DNA of 64,000 nucleotides, taken from NCBI RefSeq assembly GCF_904426505.1, contig NZ_CAJGBN010000010.1:1-64000 (forward strand), given 5' to 3'. The DNA comes from Rubrivivax sp. A210 (lineage in GTDB: Bacteria > Pseudomonadota > Gammaproteobacteria > Burkholderiales > Burkholderiaceae_C). The position numbers were made by a program, and so were the translations under genes. This document shows, in pieces, positions 1-9,734 of this stretch (position 1 is the stretch's first letter; each line of letters begins with the position of its first letter). The notes beneath the pieces are model-generated. The model was not told where the DNA came from. It searched no databases and saw only the letters and a program-made list of their open reading frames with translations.

Positions 1-1010
1 TGTCCTCGGCGATGGCTGCCAGGGTCACAGCGGAAGTCGTCGGTGCATCGTTGACGGGCGTGATGTCGAGCGTCGCAGTGCCTGAGACCGACTTGGGATC
101 GGCGCCGCCATTGGTCGTGCCGTTGTCAGTGATGGTGTAGCTGAAGCTCACCGAAGCGTCGTCATTGGCGGCGGGCGTGTAGGTCCAGGTGCCGTTGCCG
201 TTGTCGACGAGGCTGCCATTGCCGCCAGTGATGGCCAGGTTGCTCGCAACCAGCCCATTGCCTTCGATGTCGACGGCATTGCCCAGCAACTGGGCCTGGG
301 TGATGACGCGGCCACCGCTGTCCTCGGCGATGGCGGCCAGCGTCACAGCGGAAGTCGTCGGTGCATCGTTGACGGGCGTGATGTCGAGCGTCGCAGTGCC
401 TGAGACCGACTTCGGATCGGCGCCGCCATTGGTCGTGCCGTTGTCGGTGATGGTGTAGCTGAAGCTCACCGAAGCGTCGTCGTTGGCGGCAGGGGTGTAG
501 GTCCAGGTGCCGTTGCCGTTGTTGACCAGGGCGCCATTGCCGGCCGTGATGGCCAGGTTGCTGGCAACCAGCGCATCGCCCTCGATGTCGCCGGCATTGC
601 CCAGCAGCTGGGCCTGGGTGATGAGGCGGCCACCGCTGTCCTCGGCGATGGCTGCCAGGGTCACAGCGGAAGTCGTCGGTGCATCGTTGACGGGCGTGAT
701 GTCGAGCGTCGCAGTGCCTGAGACCGACTTGGGATCGGCGCCGCCATTGGTCGTGCCGTTGTCGGTGATGGTGTAGCTGAAACTCACCGAAGCGTCGTCG
801 TTGGCTGAGGGCGTGTAGGTCCAGGTGCCGTTGCCGTTGTTGACCAGGGCGCCATTGCCGACGGTGATGGCCAGATTGCTCGCGACGAGCGTGTCGCCGT
901 CGATGTCGTTGGCATTGCCCAGAAGTTGGGCCTGGGTGATGACCCGGCCACCGCTGTCCTCGGCGATGGCTGCCAGTGCCACGGCCGTAGTCGTCGGCGC
1001 GTCGTTGACA
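1..1010 (-). repeat. 318 bp tandem repeats encoding 106-residue adhesin domains
   Basis: The string beginning gatggctgccagggtcac recurs at 11, 329 and 647, and in diverged form at 965, an exact 318 bp (106 codon) period. The first copies differ by only scattered substitutions, including synonymous ones. The array continues past the left edge, so the copy number is unknown. The copy ending near 1010 is clearly more diverged, so the recently homogenised block lies toward the C-terminus. Confidence 0.93.
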
Positions 1011-4000
1011 GCGGTCACCGCGATGGTGGCTGTCGCCGTGGATGTGCCGCCATTGCCGTCGCTGATCACGTAGCCGAAGCTGTCGCCCGCCGTGTCGTTG
1101 GCGAGCGGCCGGTAGTCGATGCTGCCATCCTGCTTCGCGTAGAGCGTGCCGTGGCTCAGGACCAGTTGCTTCCAGCCATTGGCGGCCAGGTGGCCGGCGT
1201 CGCTGCCGCCGGTCAGGCTGGCCCAGGCCGTGCCGTTCAGGCTGCTCATCAGCAGCGTGTCGCTGTCGGGCGCGCCGTCGTTGTCGTTGCTCAGCAGGTT
1301 CGCACTGAGCAGTGTGTCTTCGGCCGTGGTGTAGCTGTCGTTGCCGGCCACCGGGGCGACATTGCTGACCGCCCAGGTGAAGCTGCGCGTCACGTTGGCC
1401 ACGACGCCGTCGACGTCGCTGGCGGTGACCTGCACGGTGTAGCTGGGGGTGGCGCTGGCGTTGCGCAAAAGGGTGCCGCTGATGATGCCGGTGCTGGCGT
1501 CGATGGCCAGGCCCGAGGGCAGGCCGCTGGCCGCGAAGGACAGCGTCGCGTTCATGTCGGCAAACTTGTCGCTCACGTCGAACTCGACCACCGCGCCGTC
1601 GGTACTCGCCTGGTTGTCGATGACGATGGGGTTCACATAGTTCACCGTCATCGTCACCGTGGCCGTGCTGCTGCCGCCGTTGCCGTCGGCAATGGTGTAG
1701 GTGAAGCTGTCGGTGACGGTGGGCGTGCCCGCGGTTGGCTTCACCGTCAGGCTGGTCGGGTCGTAGAGGTAGCTGCCGTCGCTGCGTGCGAGCAGGCGCG
1801 CGCCCGAGGCCAGCGTGATGGTGTCGCCGATGTTGCCGGCCAGGCCGTTGACGGCCGTCATGGTGAGGGTCTGGCCGTCGACATCGCTGTCCACGCCGCC
1901 CGCTGAGGCGCCATTGCCGTCGTCGCTGATGGCATTGCCGGTGGCCTGCTTGTCCATGCCGATGGAGCGTGGGTTGGCGGCCGCCACCGGGGGCGAGTTG
2001 ACGGTGATGGAGGCCGTGCTGGTGTCGCTGGCGTCGTTCCAGTCTTGGTAGCTGGCAACCAAGGTCCGCGCGGCTGGCATGGCCGTGAAGTAGGCTGCGG
2101 CGGCATTTCGCGTGGCCAGGTCGCCGGCATGTGTGGCGGCGTCGCCCAGGTCGGACTCGAAGAGTCCGTCGGTGGCGGTCTCGGTCAGGGTCACGGTGTA
2201 GCCGTTGACCGCGGCGGTGATGCTGCCGCGCCCGGAGTTGTCGAGGTCGGTGATGCGCAGGTAGGCGCGTGCGCCGCTGGCGTAGAGGGCGCCGGCGTCG
2301 CCGCCGCCGCTGGCCGTGAGCTGGGTCAGGAAGCGCGCATTGGACGGCGTGCCGAGGTCGGTCTCGGTAACCAGGATGGCGGCACTGGCACTGTCGCTGA
2401 TGGCCTGTGCGCCGATCTCCAGGCCCTCATGGGCCGTGACACCCACGGTGTAGGCGCCGACGTTGTAGACCGTCTGCCAGGCGTATTCGTAGGTCTTGTA
2501 GCCGCGCCCGTCGGCGCCCGCGTCGATGACCGCGGCGTCATCCAGATCGAGGGCCAGGTCACCCAGGGCGCCGGGGCCGTCGATGGCCAGCGTGACGCCC
2601 GAGACGTCGTAGTCGCCGAAGGGGTCGGCCACCTTGACGCGCACATAGACCACGCCGCCGGCGTCGACGAAGCCGCCTGCAAGTGGGGTGCCGCCGTTGG
2701 CGAAGGACTTGTCGAAGAAGGCCACCTCCTGCACGCCAGCGGTCACCGCATCGGCGTCGACCAGGTTGATGACGGTGGTGGTGGGCAGCTCGATGCGCGA
2801 GCGCGTGTTGGCACTGTCGTAGGCGATGCGGAAGGTCTGGCCGGCGGCATTGTTGGTCACCTGCAGTTGCAGGGCCTGGCCGGCTGCGATGGTGCGGGCA
2901 CCGGCCAGCGGGGCGAAGGTCCAGGTCAGCGTGTGGTCGGCCAGCGAATAGACCGGCGTGCTGGAACTGGCGATGGTGCTGGCGCCCACCTTGAGCGTGG
3001 CATTGATGCTGGCGCCGGTGAGGTTGGTCTCGCCGCTGACGTGGCTGACGACCTTGATCACACCGCCCGTGGGCATCACGAAGTCGCTGGCCATGCTCAG
3101 GCCCTGGGTGAAGCTCACCGAGGACAGCTGCGATTCGCGTGCGGCGATGCCGAAGCGAAGGTCGCCGGCGGCTGTGGCGCCGCTGCCGGTGAGGCGGTTG
3201 CCACCGGCAAAGGCGTCGGTGGAACTGCCCTGCCAGACGATGCCGCTGTTGTTGGCGTCGACACGGATGAGGTAGCTGGAATTCTTGTCCAGGGTCAGGC
3301 CGGTGACGGCCAGGGCGATGTCCTGGTAGCCGGTGCCGAGCTGGCTGGTGCTGACCGTGCCGGTCCACAGCGCGGTGCCATCCCAGGCGCTGCGTATGCT
3401 CACCGTGGCGGTGGCCGCGGTGCTGCCGGTCTTCTTGAGGCTCAGCGTCAGCGTGTCGACGGTGATGGCGTCCGCCGTGGCCGGCGATCCGGCAAAGCTG
3501 AAGGTCTGGCCGGCCGAGGCGCCGTTGCCGACGGGGAAGTCGACCGCGCCGCTGCTGCTGGCGACGTTGACGTAGCCCGAGACGATCTGGATGTTGTCGA
3601 TGTAGGCACGGTCGCTGCTGCCGTCATTGATGTTCAGCGCAAACTTGATGCCGGTGGCACCGGCCGAGAGCGTGAAGCTCTGCGTGCCATAGGTGGCGGC
3701 GATGCTGCTGCCGGCCACCGAGCCCACCGAGACCCAGTTGCCGCCAAGCTGCTGGAAGACTTCCACCGCGTCGGTGTTCTCGTAGTTGCGGCTGGCGGTG
3801 GTGGAGCCGTCCTTGATCTGGAAGGTCAGCGTGGAGGAGGCCGGCAGGGCTGTGAAGCCGCGTGACACGGCGCCCCCGTTGACACCGCGCAGGTAGAGGG
3901 CGTTGTCGCCGCCGGTGGCGGCCACGCGGATGCCGCCATTGGTGATGTTGTTGTCGTCGCCGATCTCGGTCCAGTTGCCCACCCAGTTGCTGCCGCCGGT

Positions 4001-7000
4001 GTAGGCGATGGTCGGGAAGCTGTCGCTGATGGTCACCGCCACCGCGCCCGACGAGGCGCCGATCAGCGCCGTGGTGGCGGCGCTGCCGTCGCCGTCGGCC
4101 GGGCGCATGCGGTCGAGATTGCCGGCGCTGTCGTCCGAGAGGTAGAGGATCTTGGTCGAACTCGGCGCCGGGATGCCGGCATGGGCCGTGTTGGCGTTGC
4201 CGGTGGCGGTGTTGTTGTCGGCGTCGCCCGCCACGCCCGGGCGGGTGGGGTTGTCGAAGGCGGCGCCGTAGACCGGGTCGGTGTAGTCGACCTGGATGCT
4301 GTCGCCGGTGCGCATCAGCAGAGTGCCGTTGTTGTTGCCGGCGCCGGCGCTGGCCGAGGTGGCCAAGGTGGCGCGGAAGACGCCGGGGCTGGTCTCGCTG
4401 AGCGTCAGATCTTCGGTCTCGCCGGTGGTGCTGTTGGTGACGCGCACCGTCAGCGTGTCGGTGCCGGCCGTGAGGTTGGCGTCGGCATCGTCGACCTGCA
4501 CACCCAGTGTTGCGCCTTCCTGGAAGGTGGCGGTGGCCGCAGTGAAGGCCGCATCCTTCAGGAAGACCTGGCCGTCGGCGGTGCCGTTGACGCTGATGCT
4601 GACGTCTGCGGTCGAGGTCTTGGGCGTGATGGTGGTGCCGGTGCCGGCCGGGTCGCCCGTCATCTGGGCGTCGTTGGTGATGGTGAAGCCGGCATTGGCC
4701 AGCGCGGCGTTGACGTCGCTGCGCACCTGCACGCGGTAGCTGATGACGACCTGGTCACCGCGCTTGAGGCCGTCCACCGCCAGGGTGGAGGGGTCGATGT
4801 CGGCCAGCGTGTAGCCGCCGTCGGCACGCGCCAGCGGGAAGGGGCTGGTGCCGGTGGCGTCGTCGGCCAGGGTGGTGTCGGACAGCACGGTGCCGTCGGC
4901 ACGCACGATCTTGATGTGGGTGCTGCCGGCCACGTAGGTGGCGGCGTCGGCCGGGCTGATGGCGTCCTTGATGTTGATGTTGAAGAGATCGATGACCGCG
5001 CGGTTGGTCAGCGTGAGGGTGTATTCGATCTGCTCGCTCAACTCGACCGAGCTGTCGTTGTCGCTGACGCCGGCGCCGAACTTCACGGTCGAGGCCTCGC
5101 TCGAGCCCTTGGTGAAGACGTAGTCGGGGAAGGGCAGCACGGTCGTGCCCATATCCAGGTAGGGGTTGCCGGCGCCGGCGATGGAAGGGTCTTCGCCCCA
5201 GGCGCCGGTGATCAGCGTGCCGTCCAGTGTGTAGACGGTGAGGCCGCTCTGGTTCTTGTCGCTGTCGAACAGCCGGTAGGACTCGAGCGCCGAGATGTCG
5301 TACTCGGTGGTGTCGGCGTCGAAGGCGCTGCCGGTGAGGGTGACGCCCTTGGAGTCTTTCACCGTCACCGTGGTGCTGTCGATGTAGAGCGTGGTGTCGG
5401 CGGTGGCCGTCACCCACACCGGGCTGCCGTTGTTGCCGGCGGCCTGGTTGAAGTCGTAGCCCGGCCCCCAGCCGACGACGAACTTGGTCGTCAGATAGGT
5501 TTCGGGCACCAGCGAATAGCTCCAGTCGTGGGTGGCGTTGCTGGTGGCGTCGGAGTCGATGGTGCTGACGGCGTAGAACTTGGGCGCCGCGCTCAGCGCA
5601 TCGGCGGCGCGCGTGTAGAAGTGCGCCGCCGAGCCCGGCATCGTCACGTAGTTGGTGGACCTGGCACCGACCACGAGGCTTTGGCCGGTGGTGGTGGCGG
5701 TGTCGTAGTAGACGGTGATGGCGCTGGCACCGGGGTTGTAGAGCACCACGGTGGCGGGGTCGGCGGCCAGCGTCGTGCCCACCGGCGCGTAGTAGCTGCT
5801 GGCCCATTGCTCGTCGGCGGTGAGCGCGAACCAGCGGTTCTCGTAGGCCGCGCCCACGTCGCCGGCGATGAGGTAGACGCCGATGCCCTTGTCGGCACTG
5901 ATGCGGCCGCCGGCGAGCAGGCCGCCGTTGACCATGGTGGTCTGGCCCTCGTTGAGCGTGACGGTAGCGTCGATCGTGCCGTCGCCTTCCTTGTCGATGG
6001 TCACCGTGGTGCCGTCGACGGTGGCGATGATGTGGGCCGAGGTGTACTCGAACATCCGGTTGGTGCCGGTGGCCGCGGTGTCGACGTTCTGGCCGATGGG
6101 CAGGGTGTAGACCTTGCCGGCGTTGCCGGTGTCCACCACCGCCACCGCACCCGCCAGCACCGTGCCGGGTGTGGTGGACCAGCCGGCGCGTGTCACCGCC
6201 ACGGCCTGGGTCGAGCCGATCTTGTCGCGGCCGTCGTAGTCCACCGTCAGCGGCGTGGCCGGGTTCACGGCATTGGTCAGCAGCAGGGTCTGGCCGGCGC
6301 GGATGAGGTCGTCGGCGGTGCCGGGCGCGACGCCGTTGGCGGCGTTGCCGTCGCCCCAGATCTGGGTGCCGCCCAGGTTGCCGGCCGACCAGATGTTGGT
6401 GGGGTTGCGGATGTCGGCCTCGTAGCCGTCTTCCCACTGGTCGTAGACGACGATGGTGTCGTTGCCGGTGGCGCTGATGGCGATGACCGTCTGGATGTTG
6501 CCCGAGACCGCGGTGGCGCCGGCCACGGCCTTGAGCGCGGTCTGCACATCGGGCTCGGGCAGCGGCACGAAGGAGATCTGGGCCACGTTGTAGGGGCCGG
6601 CCACTTCCACCGCCACGTCCCGGCCGTCGAGTTGCAGCATGCGCTGGTCGGCCTCGGCCAGCTGCGAGGCCAGGTTGGCGTCGCCGTGCAGCAACAGCGA
6701 GGCGAAGGCGTGGCCCTCGTCGCCCGCGCTGTCGGCCGGGCCGTTGAGCGCGTGGTCGATGGCGTGTCCCACTTCCTCGAGCAGCACGGCTTCGATGGCC
6801 GCCGGCGAGGCTTGGGCGGCGTAGTCGGCATTGATGTAGATCGTGGGCCTGCCATTGGTGCCGCTGGCGCTGAAGGCACCCAGCGCGCCTTGCAGCTCGG
6901 TGGCGCTTCTGGCTTCGATCTGCAGGCCACCTGCGGGGCTGCGCAGCGTGGCCGCCAGCGCATCGGCGGCGGCCTGCCAGGCCGGCGTGGGCGCCGCCTG

Positions 7001-7345
7001 GCCGCCGTTGAAGAGCGCGAACAGCTGGCCCTGGGCACCCGGCTGCTGCAGGAAGGCGTCCAGCCGGGCCTCGGCCAGCGCACGCGCATTCGCCAGCGGC
7101 GTGGCCGGGTCTTGCGCCGCCTGGGGCAACAGCCAAGGCTCGGTGCCGCGGGCTTCGGTTGCGGGCGCGGCTTCGGTCACCAGCGGCGCCGGTGCCACCG
7201 TGGCTTCGCGTGGCAGCGCCACGGCGGCATCGGCCGCGTGCGCCAGGTCGACCCCCGCAGCGGCATCGAACATCAGCCGCGCTTCGAGCGCCTGGATGCG
7301 CAGGGCGGGGCGGCGGGTCAGGAGCGGGCGGCGGGGGGTGGACAT
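1..7345 (-). CDS. Giant repetitive secreted adhesin, LEPR-type N-terminus (partial, C-terminus off the left edge)
   Basis: Open on the minus strand from ATG 7345 to the window edge (about 2448 codons, no stop). The N-terminus has basic residues and then LEARLMFDAA (residues 20-29), close to the LEPRLMFDAA signature of large type I-secreted surface proteins. Residues 190-198, EEVGHAIDH, resemble the degenerate zincin-like motif often seen behind it. Around residues 745-870 is a DUF11-like repeat region; around 1905-2000 a putative Ig/cadherin-like domain; from about 2110 onward are 106-residue cadherin-like/VCBS-type repeats (VNDAPTT, AEDSGGRVITQAQLLGNA, WTYTPAANDDASVSFSYTITD). There is no cleavable signal peptide, as expected for type I export, whose signal would be at the missing C-terminus. 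The adaptor and TolC genes sit just upstream on the same strand. It is probably an adhesin or biofilm-matrix protein; the ligand is unknown. The same frame is in register at the start, the middle and the repeats. Confidence 0.88.
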   Translation of the reverse strand, partial: MSTPRRPLLTRRPALRIQALEARLMFDAAAGVDLAHAADAAVALPREATVAPAPLVTEAAPATEARGTEPWLLPQAAQDPATPLANARALAEARLDAFLQQPGAQGQLFALFNGGQAAPTPAWQAAADALAATLRSPAGGLQIEARSATELQGALGAFSASGTNGRPTIYINADYAAQASPAAIEAVLLEEVGHAIDHALNGPADSAGDEGHAFASLLLHGDANLASQLAEADQRMLQLDGRDVAVEVAGPYNVAQISFVPLPEPDVQTALKAVAGATAVSGNIQTVIAISATGNDTIVVYDQWEDGYEADIRNPTNIWSAGNLGGTQIWGDGNAANGVAPGTADDLIRAGQTLLLTNAVNPATPLTVDYDGRDKIGSTQAVAVTRAGWSTTPGTVLAGAVAVVDTGNAGKVYTLPIGQNVDTAATGTNRMFEYTSAHIIATVDGTTVTIDKEGDGTIDATVTLNEGQTTMVNGGLLAGGRISADKGIGVYLIAGDVGAAYENRWFALTADEQWASSYYAPVGTTLAADPATVVLYNPGASAITVYYDTATTTGQSLVVGARSTNYVTMPGSAAHFYTRAADALSAAPKFYAVSTIDSDATSNATHDWSYSLVPETYLTTKFVVGWGPGYDFNQAAGNNGSPVWVTATADTTLYIDSTTVTVKDSKGVTLTGSAFDADTTEYDISALESYRLFDSDKNQSGLTVYTLDGTLITGAWGEDPSIAGAGNPYLDMGTTVLPFPDYVFTKGSSEASTVKFGAGVSDNDSSVELSEQIEYTLTLTNRAVIDLFNINIKDAISPADAATYVAGSTHIKIVRADGTVLSDTTLADDATGTSPFPLARADGGYTLADIDPSTLAVDGLKRGDQVVISYRVQVRSDVNAALANAGFTITNDAQMTGDPAGTGTTITPKTSTADVSISVNGTADGQVFLKDAAFTAATATFQEGATLGVQVDDADANLTAGTDTLTVRVTNSTTGETEDLTLSETSPGVFRATLATSASAGAGNNNGTLLMRTGDSIQVDYTDPVYGAAFDNPTRPGVAGDADNNTATGNANTAHAGIPAPSSTKILYLSDDSAGNLDRMRPADGDGSAATTALIGASSGAVAVTISDSFPTIAYTGGSNWVGNWTEIGDDNNITNGGIRVAATGGDNALYLRGVNGGAVSRGFTALPASSTLTFQIKDGSTTASRNYENTDAVEVFQQLGGNWVSVGSVAGSSIAATYGTQSFTLSAGATGIKFALNINDGSSDRAYIDNIQIVSGYVNVASSSGAVDFPVGNGASAGQTFSFAGSPATADAITVDTLTLSLKKTGSTAATATVSIRSAWDGTALWTGTVSTSQLGTGYQDIALAVTGLTLDKNSSYLIRVDANNSGIVWQGSSTDAFAGGNRLTGSGATAAGDLRFGIAARESQLSSVSFTQGLSMASDFVMPTGGVIKVVSHVSGETNLTGASINATLKVGASTIASSSTPVYSLADHTLTWTFAPLAGARTIAAGQALQLQVTNNAAGQTFRIAYDSANTRSRIELPTTTVINLVDADAVTAGVQEVAFFDKSFANGGTPLAGGFVDAGGVVYVRVKVADPFGDYDVSGVTLAIDGPGALGDLALDLDDAAVIDAGADGRGYKTYEYAWQTVYNVGAYTVGVTAHEGLEIGAQAISDSASAAILVTETDLGTPSNARFLTQLTASGGGDAGALYASGARAYLRITDLDNSGRGSITAAVNGYTVTLTETATDGLFESDLGDAATHAGDLATRNAAAAYFTAMPAARTLVASYQDWNDASDTSTASITVNSPPVAAANPRSIGMDKQATGNAISDDGNGASAGGVDSDVDGQTLTMTAVNGLAGNIGDTITLASGARLLARSDGSYLYDPTSLTVKPTAGTPTVTDSFTYTIADGNGGSSTATVTMTVNYVNPIVIDNQASTDGAVVEFDVSDKFADMNATLSFAASGLPSGLAIDASTGIISGTLLRNASATPSYTVQVTASDVDGVVANVTRSFTWAVSNVAPVAGNDSYTTAEDTLLSANLLSNDNDGAPDSDTLLMSSLNGTAWASLTGGSDAGHLAANGWKQLVLSHGTLYAKQDGSIDYRPLANDTAGDSFGYVISDGNGGTSTATATIAVTAVNDAPTTTAVALAAIAEDSGGRVITQAQLLGNANDIDGDTLVASNLAITVGNGALVNNGNGTWTYTPSANDDASVSFSYTITDNGTTNGGADPKSVSGTATLDITPVNDAPTTSAVTLAAIAEDSGGRLITQAQLLGNAGDIEGDALVASNLAITAGNGALVNNGNGTWTYTPAANDDASVSFSYTITDNGTTNGGADPKSVSGTATLDITPVNDAPTTSAVTLAAIAEDSGGRVITQAQLLGNAVDIEGNGLVASNLAITGGNGSLVDNGNGTWTYTPAANDDASVSFSYTITDNGTTNGGADPKSVSGTATLDITPVNDAPTTSAVTLAAIAED

Positions 7346-7416
7346 CTGGGGCCTCGCAGGTGCCGGCCGCGCCGGCGTCGGGATTTGGGGGGTACAGGAA
7401 AAAGGGGGCGGTTGGC

Positions 7417-8229
7417 TCAGGGCGCGCTGCTGCGCTGCACGATCACGCGGCCGCTCATGCCGGCCATCAACTCGGAGGGGCGGCCATTGATGGCGGCCAC
7501 CACCTTGATGGACTGGCTCACCGGGTCGACGCGGGCGCCCAGGCGCAGCACGCGGGCGCCGTACTCGCGCCCGGTTTCGTCGACGGCGATGCGCACTGCG
7601 CTGCCGGCGCGCACCTGGGCCATCCAGCGCGAAGGCATGATGAACTCGACCTCGAGCACGCTGTCGTCGATGACTTCCAGCAGCGTCTGGCCCGGCTGCA
7701 CGTACTGCTGTTCGCGCACCTTCTGCTCGGCAACGCGGCCGGCAAAGGGCGCGGCGATGCTGCATTTGCCCAGCATGACGCGGATCTGGTTGAGCTCGGC
7801 CGTGGTCTTGGCGACCTCGGCCTCGGCCTGGTCCAGCTCCTGGCGGCCGGTGGCGTTCAGCTCGGTCAGCCGGCGCTGGGTGGCGAGCTGCTTCTCGGCC
7901 GCGCCCAGCGTGGCCTGGGCGCGTTCGAGCTGGGCTTGCTGCAGGCTGCAGTCGAAGACCACCAGGGTCTGGCCGGCCTGCATGCTGCCGCCTTCGTGTA
8001 CGCCCAGGGTCTGAACACGGGCGCCGATCTCGGCCGCCAGCGTGGTGTAGCGGCGCGGCGTGAGCTGGGCGCGCAGCTCGGGCGCCGGCGTGGCCATGGG
8101 TGCAGCGGTACCGGCGGCCGAGGGTACGAGTGACTGCGCCGCTGCGTTGCCTGCGGAAAGCAGGGCAGCGAGGGCGGCAAGGGTGACGACGCGATTGACC
8201 AACTGCCGCCAGGCGGAGCGCGCAAACAT
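7417..8229 (-). CDS. HlyD/RND-type periplasmic adaptor (membrane fusion) protein
   Basis: A 270-residue protein. The ATG at 8229 was chosen because it begins a clean signal peptide (hydrophobic stretch ending GNAAAQ, about residue 30); the frame is open further upstream but overlaps tolC. Order of parts: signal peptide, beta-barrel/lipoyl half (LGVHEGGSMQAGQTLVVFD), alpha-helical hairpin rich in Gln/Glu/Leu (about 75-135), second lipoyl half (CSIAAPFAGRVAEQKV), then a C-terminal beta-barrel with VSQSIKVVAAI. It links an inner-membrane pump to the outer-membrane channel. It lacks the N-terminal membrane anchor of classical HlyD, so it looks more like RND-type adaptors. It begins 11 bp after tolC and ends 71 bp before the adhesin, so the three are probably one export operon. 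Confidence 0.88.
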   Translation of the reverse strand: MFARSAWRQLVNRVVTLAALAALLSAGNAAAQSLVPSAAGTAAPMATPAPELRAQLTPRRYTTLAAEIGARVQTLGVHEGGSMQAGQTLVVFDCSLQQAQLERAQATLGAAEKQLATQRRLTELNATGRQELDQAEAEVAKTTAELNQIRVMLGKCSIAAPFAGRVAEQKVREQQYVQPGQTLLEVIDDSVLEVEFIMPSRWMAQVRAGSAVRIAVDETGREYGARVLRLGARVDPVSQSIKVVAAINGRPSELMAGMSGRVIVQRSSAP

Positions 8230-8240
8230 CGCGGCCCCGC

Positions 8241-9734
8241 TCAAAGCTCGAGCAGGCGTTGCCGCACCTGGGCGCGCAGTTGCTCCAGGCTGAGGTCGTC
8301 GGCACTCTCCGGCAGCGGGTCCACGCCCAGCGTGCCCTGCAGGCGGCTGACGGCGGCATGCCATTGCGCCAGGGCCTGGAAGCGGCGCAGCTGGCTGATG
8401 ATGGCCGTGGTCTGGGCGGCAACGCGGTCGAGCTTGCTGCCGGCCCGCGCCTCTTCGCGCTTGAGCGTCTGCTGCAGGATGCGGTCGTCGAGCTGCCAGA
8501 GCTGGTCGGCACGGTCGAACTGGCGGCGCGAGCCGGCCAGCTGCTCGCGTGCGATGTGTACCTGGGCCACCAGGGCCGCGTGGGCCGCGAGGCGACGCTG
8601 GTCGGCCACCGCAATGGCGGCCTCGGCGCTGCGCTTCTGCGCCGGCAGTGCCAGCAGGTTGAGCAGGTTCATGCTCAGCGTGACGCCGGCCTCGCCCCAG
8701 CTGGAATTGACGAGGTAGTTGTCGGTGTCGTGCAGCTGGCCGACGCTGAACGTGAGGTTGGGGTAGGCGCGCGCCACCACCTTGCGCGCCTCGATGGCGG
8801 CGATGCGGCGCAGCTGCAGGTGCTCGCGCAGGTCGGCGTTCTGGGCCAGGGCCTGCTCTTCCATGGCCGCGGCCGGCACCGCCAGCGGATCCTTGGCGCC
8901 GGGCAACTCGTCGGCCACGAGGGCGATGTTCTGCACCACCGGCGCGTTGACGAGCACGGCCAACTCGAAGCGGGCGGTGGCCAGTTCCTGCTCGATGGAT
9001 TCGAGCAGACGGATGTTCTCGGTGAGCTGGCGCTGGTAGCGCAGCGTGTCCAGCGGCGAGCGCAGGCGTTCTTCCTCGGCCTTGCGCGAATCGGCCAGGG
9101 CCTCGTCGGCCAGGCCCAGGGTGGCGCGCACCTCGCCGCGCAGCTTTTGCGCACTGGCGGCACGCCAGTAGGCCACGCGCACTTCCTGGACCAGCAGATG
9201 GGTGGCCTTGCGGCGGCGCTCGGCGGCGGCCTGCAGCCGGCTGCCGGCCTGCTCCACGTTGTAGCTGGCCAGGCCGTAGTCGAGGAGGCTCCAGCTCAGC
9301 GTCAGCGAAGTCAGCAGATGCGTCCGGTCCTGGGCGATGGAGGGGTTGGCCAGCGAGGGCTGGCCGGTGATGGAGTCGGTGCTGCGCGCAATGCGGTCGC
9401 TGTCGCGCGTGGTGTAGCCGGCGGCGGCCATCAGGCGCGGCAGGCGGTCATAGCCGACTTCGTCGTACTGCCGCAGCGCCAGCGCCTCCTCCATTTGCCG
9501 AGCGCGGCGGTCGAGGTTGAACTTCAGCGCGCGTGCGATGGCCTCGTCCAGGCCCAGCGTGTTGCCGATGGCAGGCACGCCCTGGCGCAGCGCGGCCTGG
9601 TCGGCCTGCAACTGCTGCTTGTGCTCGTCGGCGCCCAGGGGCTGCACCGGGGGCGTGGTGCAGGCCTGGAGCAGCAGGGCGAGGCTGGCCAGGGCGAGGG
9701 TGTTGACTAGCGGGTGGCGCGTCTTGTTGTTCAT
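8241..9734 (-). CDS. TolC-family outer-membrane efflux lipoprotein
   Basis: A 497-residue outer-membrane channel. The N-terminus is a lipoprotein signal with lipobox LLLQAC (Cys about residue 25). Two copies of the TolC/OEP repeat follow, with long amphipathic helices (for example residues 160-260 and 340-440), LGLDEAIARALKFNL at the start and SWGEAGVTLSMNLLNLL in the second half. It forms the trans-periplasmic tunnel for the adaptor at 7417-8229 and probably exports the giant adhesin. It is the first gene of the leftward export cluster. No inner-membrane ABC or RND partner lies in the window; it may follow the adhesin to the left. Confidence 0.9.
   Translation of the reverse strand: MNNKTRHPLVNTLALASLALLLQACTTPPVQPLGADEHKQQLQADQAALRQGVPAIGNTLGLDEAIARALKFNLDRRARQMEEALALRQYDEVGYDRLPRLMAAAGYTTRDSDRIARSTDSITGQPSLANPSIAQDRTHLLTSLTLSWSLLDYGLASYNVEQAGSRLQAAAERRRKATHLLVQEVRVAYWRAASAQKLRGEVRATLGLADEALADSRKAEEERLRSPLDTLRYQRQLTENIRLLESIEQELATARFELAVLVNAPVVQNIALVADELPGAKDPLAVPAAAMEEQALAQNADLREHLQLRRIAAIEARKVVARAYPNLTFSVGQLHDTDNYLVNSSWGEAGVTLSMNLLNLLALPAQKRSAEAAIAVADQRRLAAHAALVAQVHIAREQLAGSRRQFDRADQLWQLDDRILQQTLKREEARAGSKLDRVAAQTTAIISQLRRFQALAQWHAAVSRLQGTLGVDPLPESADDLSLEQLRAQVRQRLLEL

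Noticed and set aside
1..1010. CRISPR-like or integron-like array from the regular repeats
   Set aside because: The unit is 318 bp with no spacers and stays in one coding frame; it encodes protein domains.
2045..3865. Plus-strand open frame of about 600 codons opposite the adhesin
   Set aside because: Same low-complexity composition; antisense shadow of the continuous adhesin frame.
4181..8014. Plus-strand open frame of more than 1200 codons opposite the adhesin and adaptor
   Set aside because: It is rich in Gly/Val/Ala/Asp/His without any domain, spans two real genes in antisense, and is explained by codon bias of the GC-rich, repetitive minus-strand genes.
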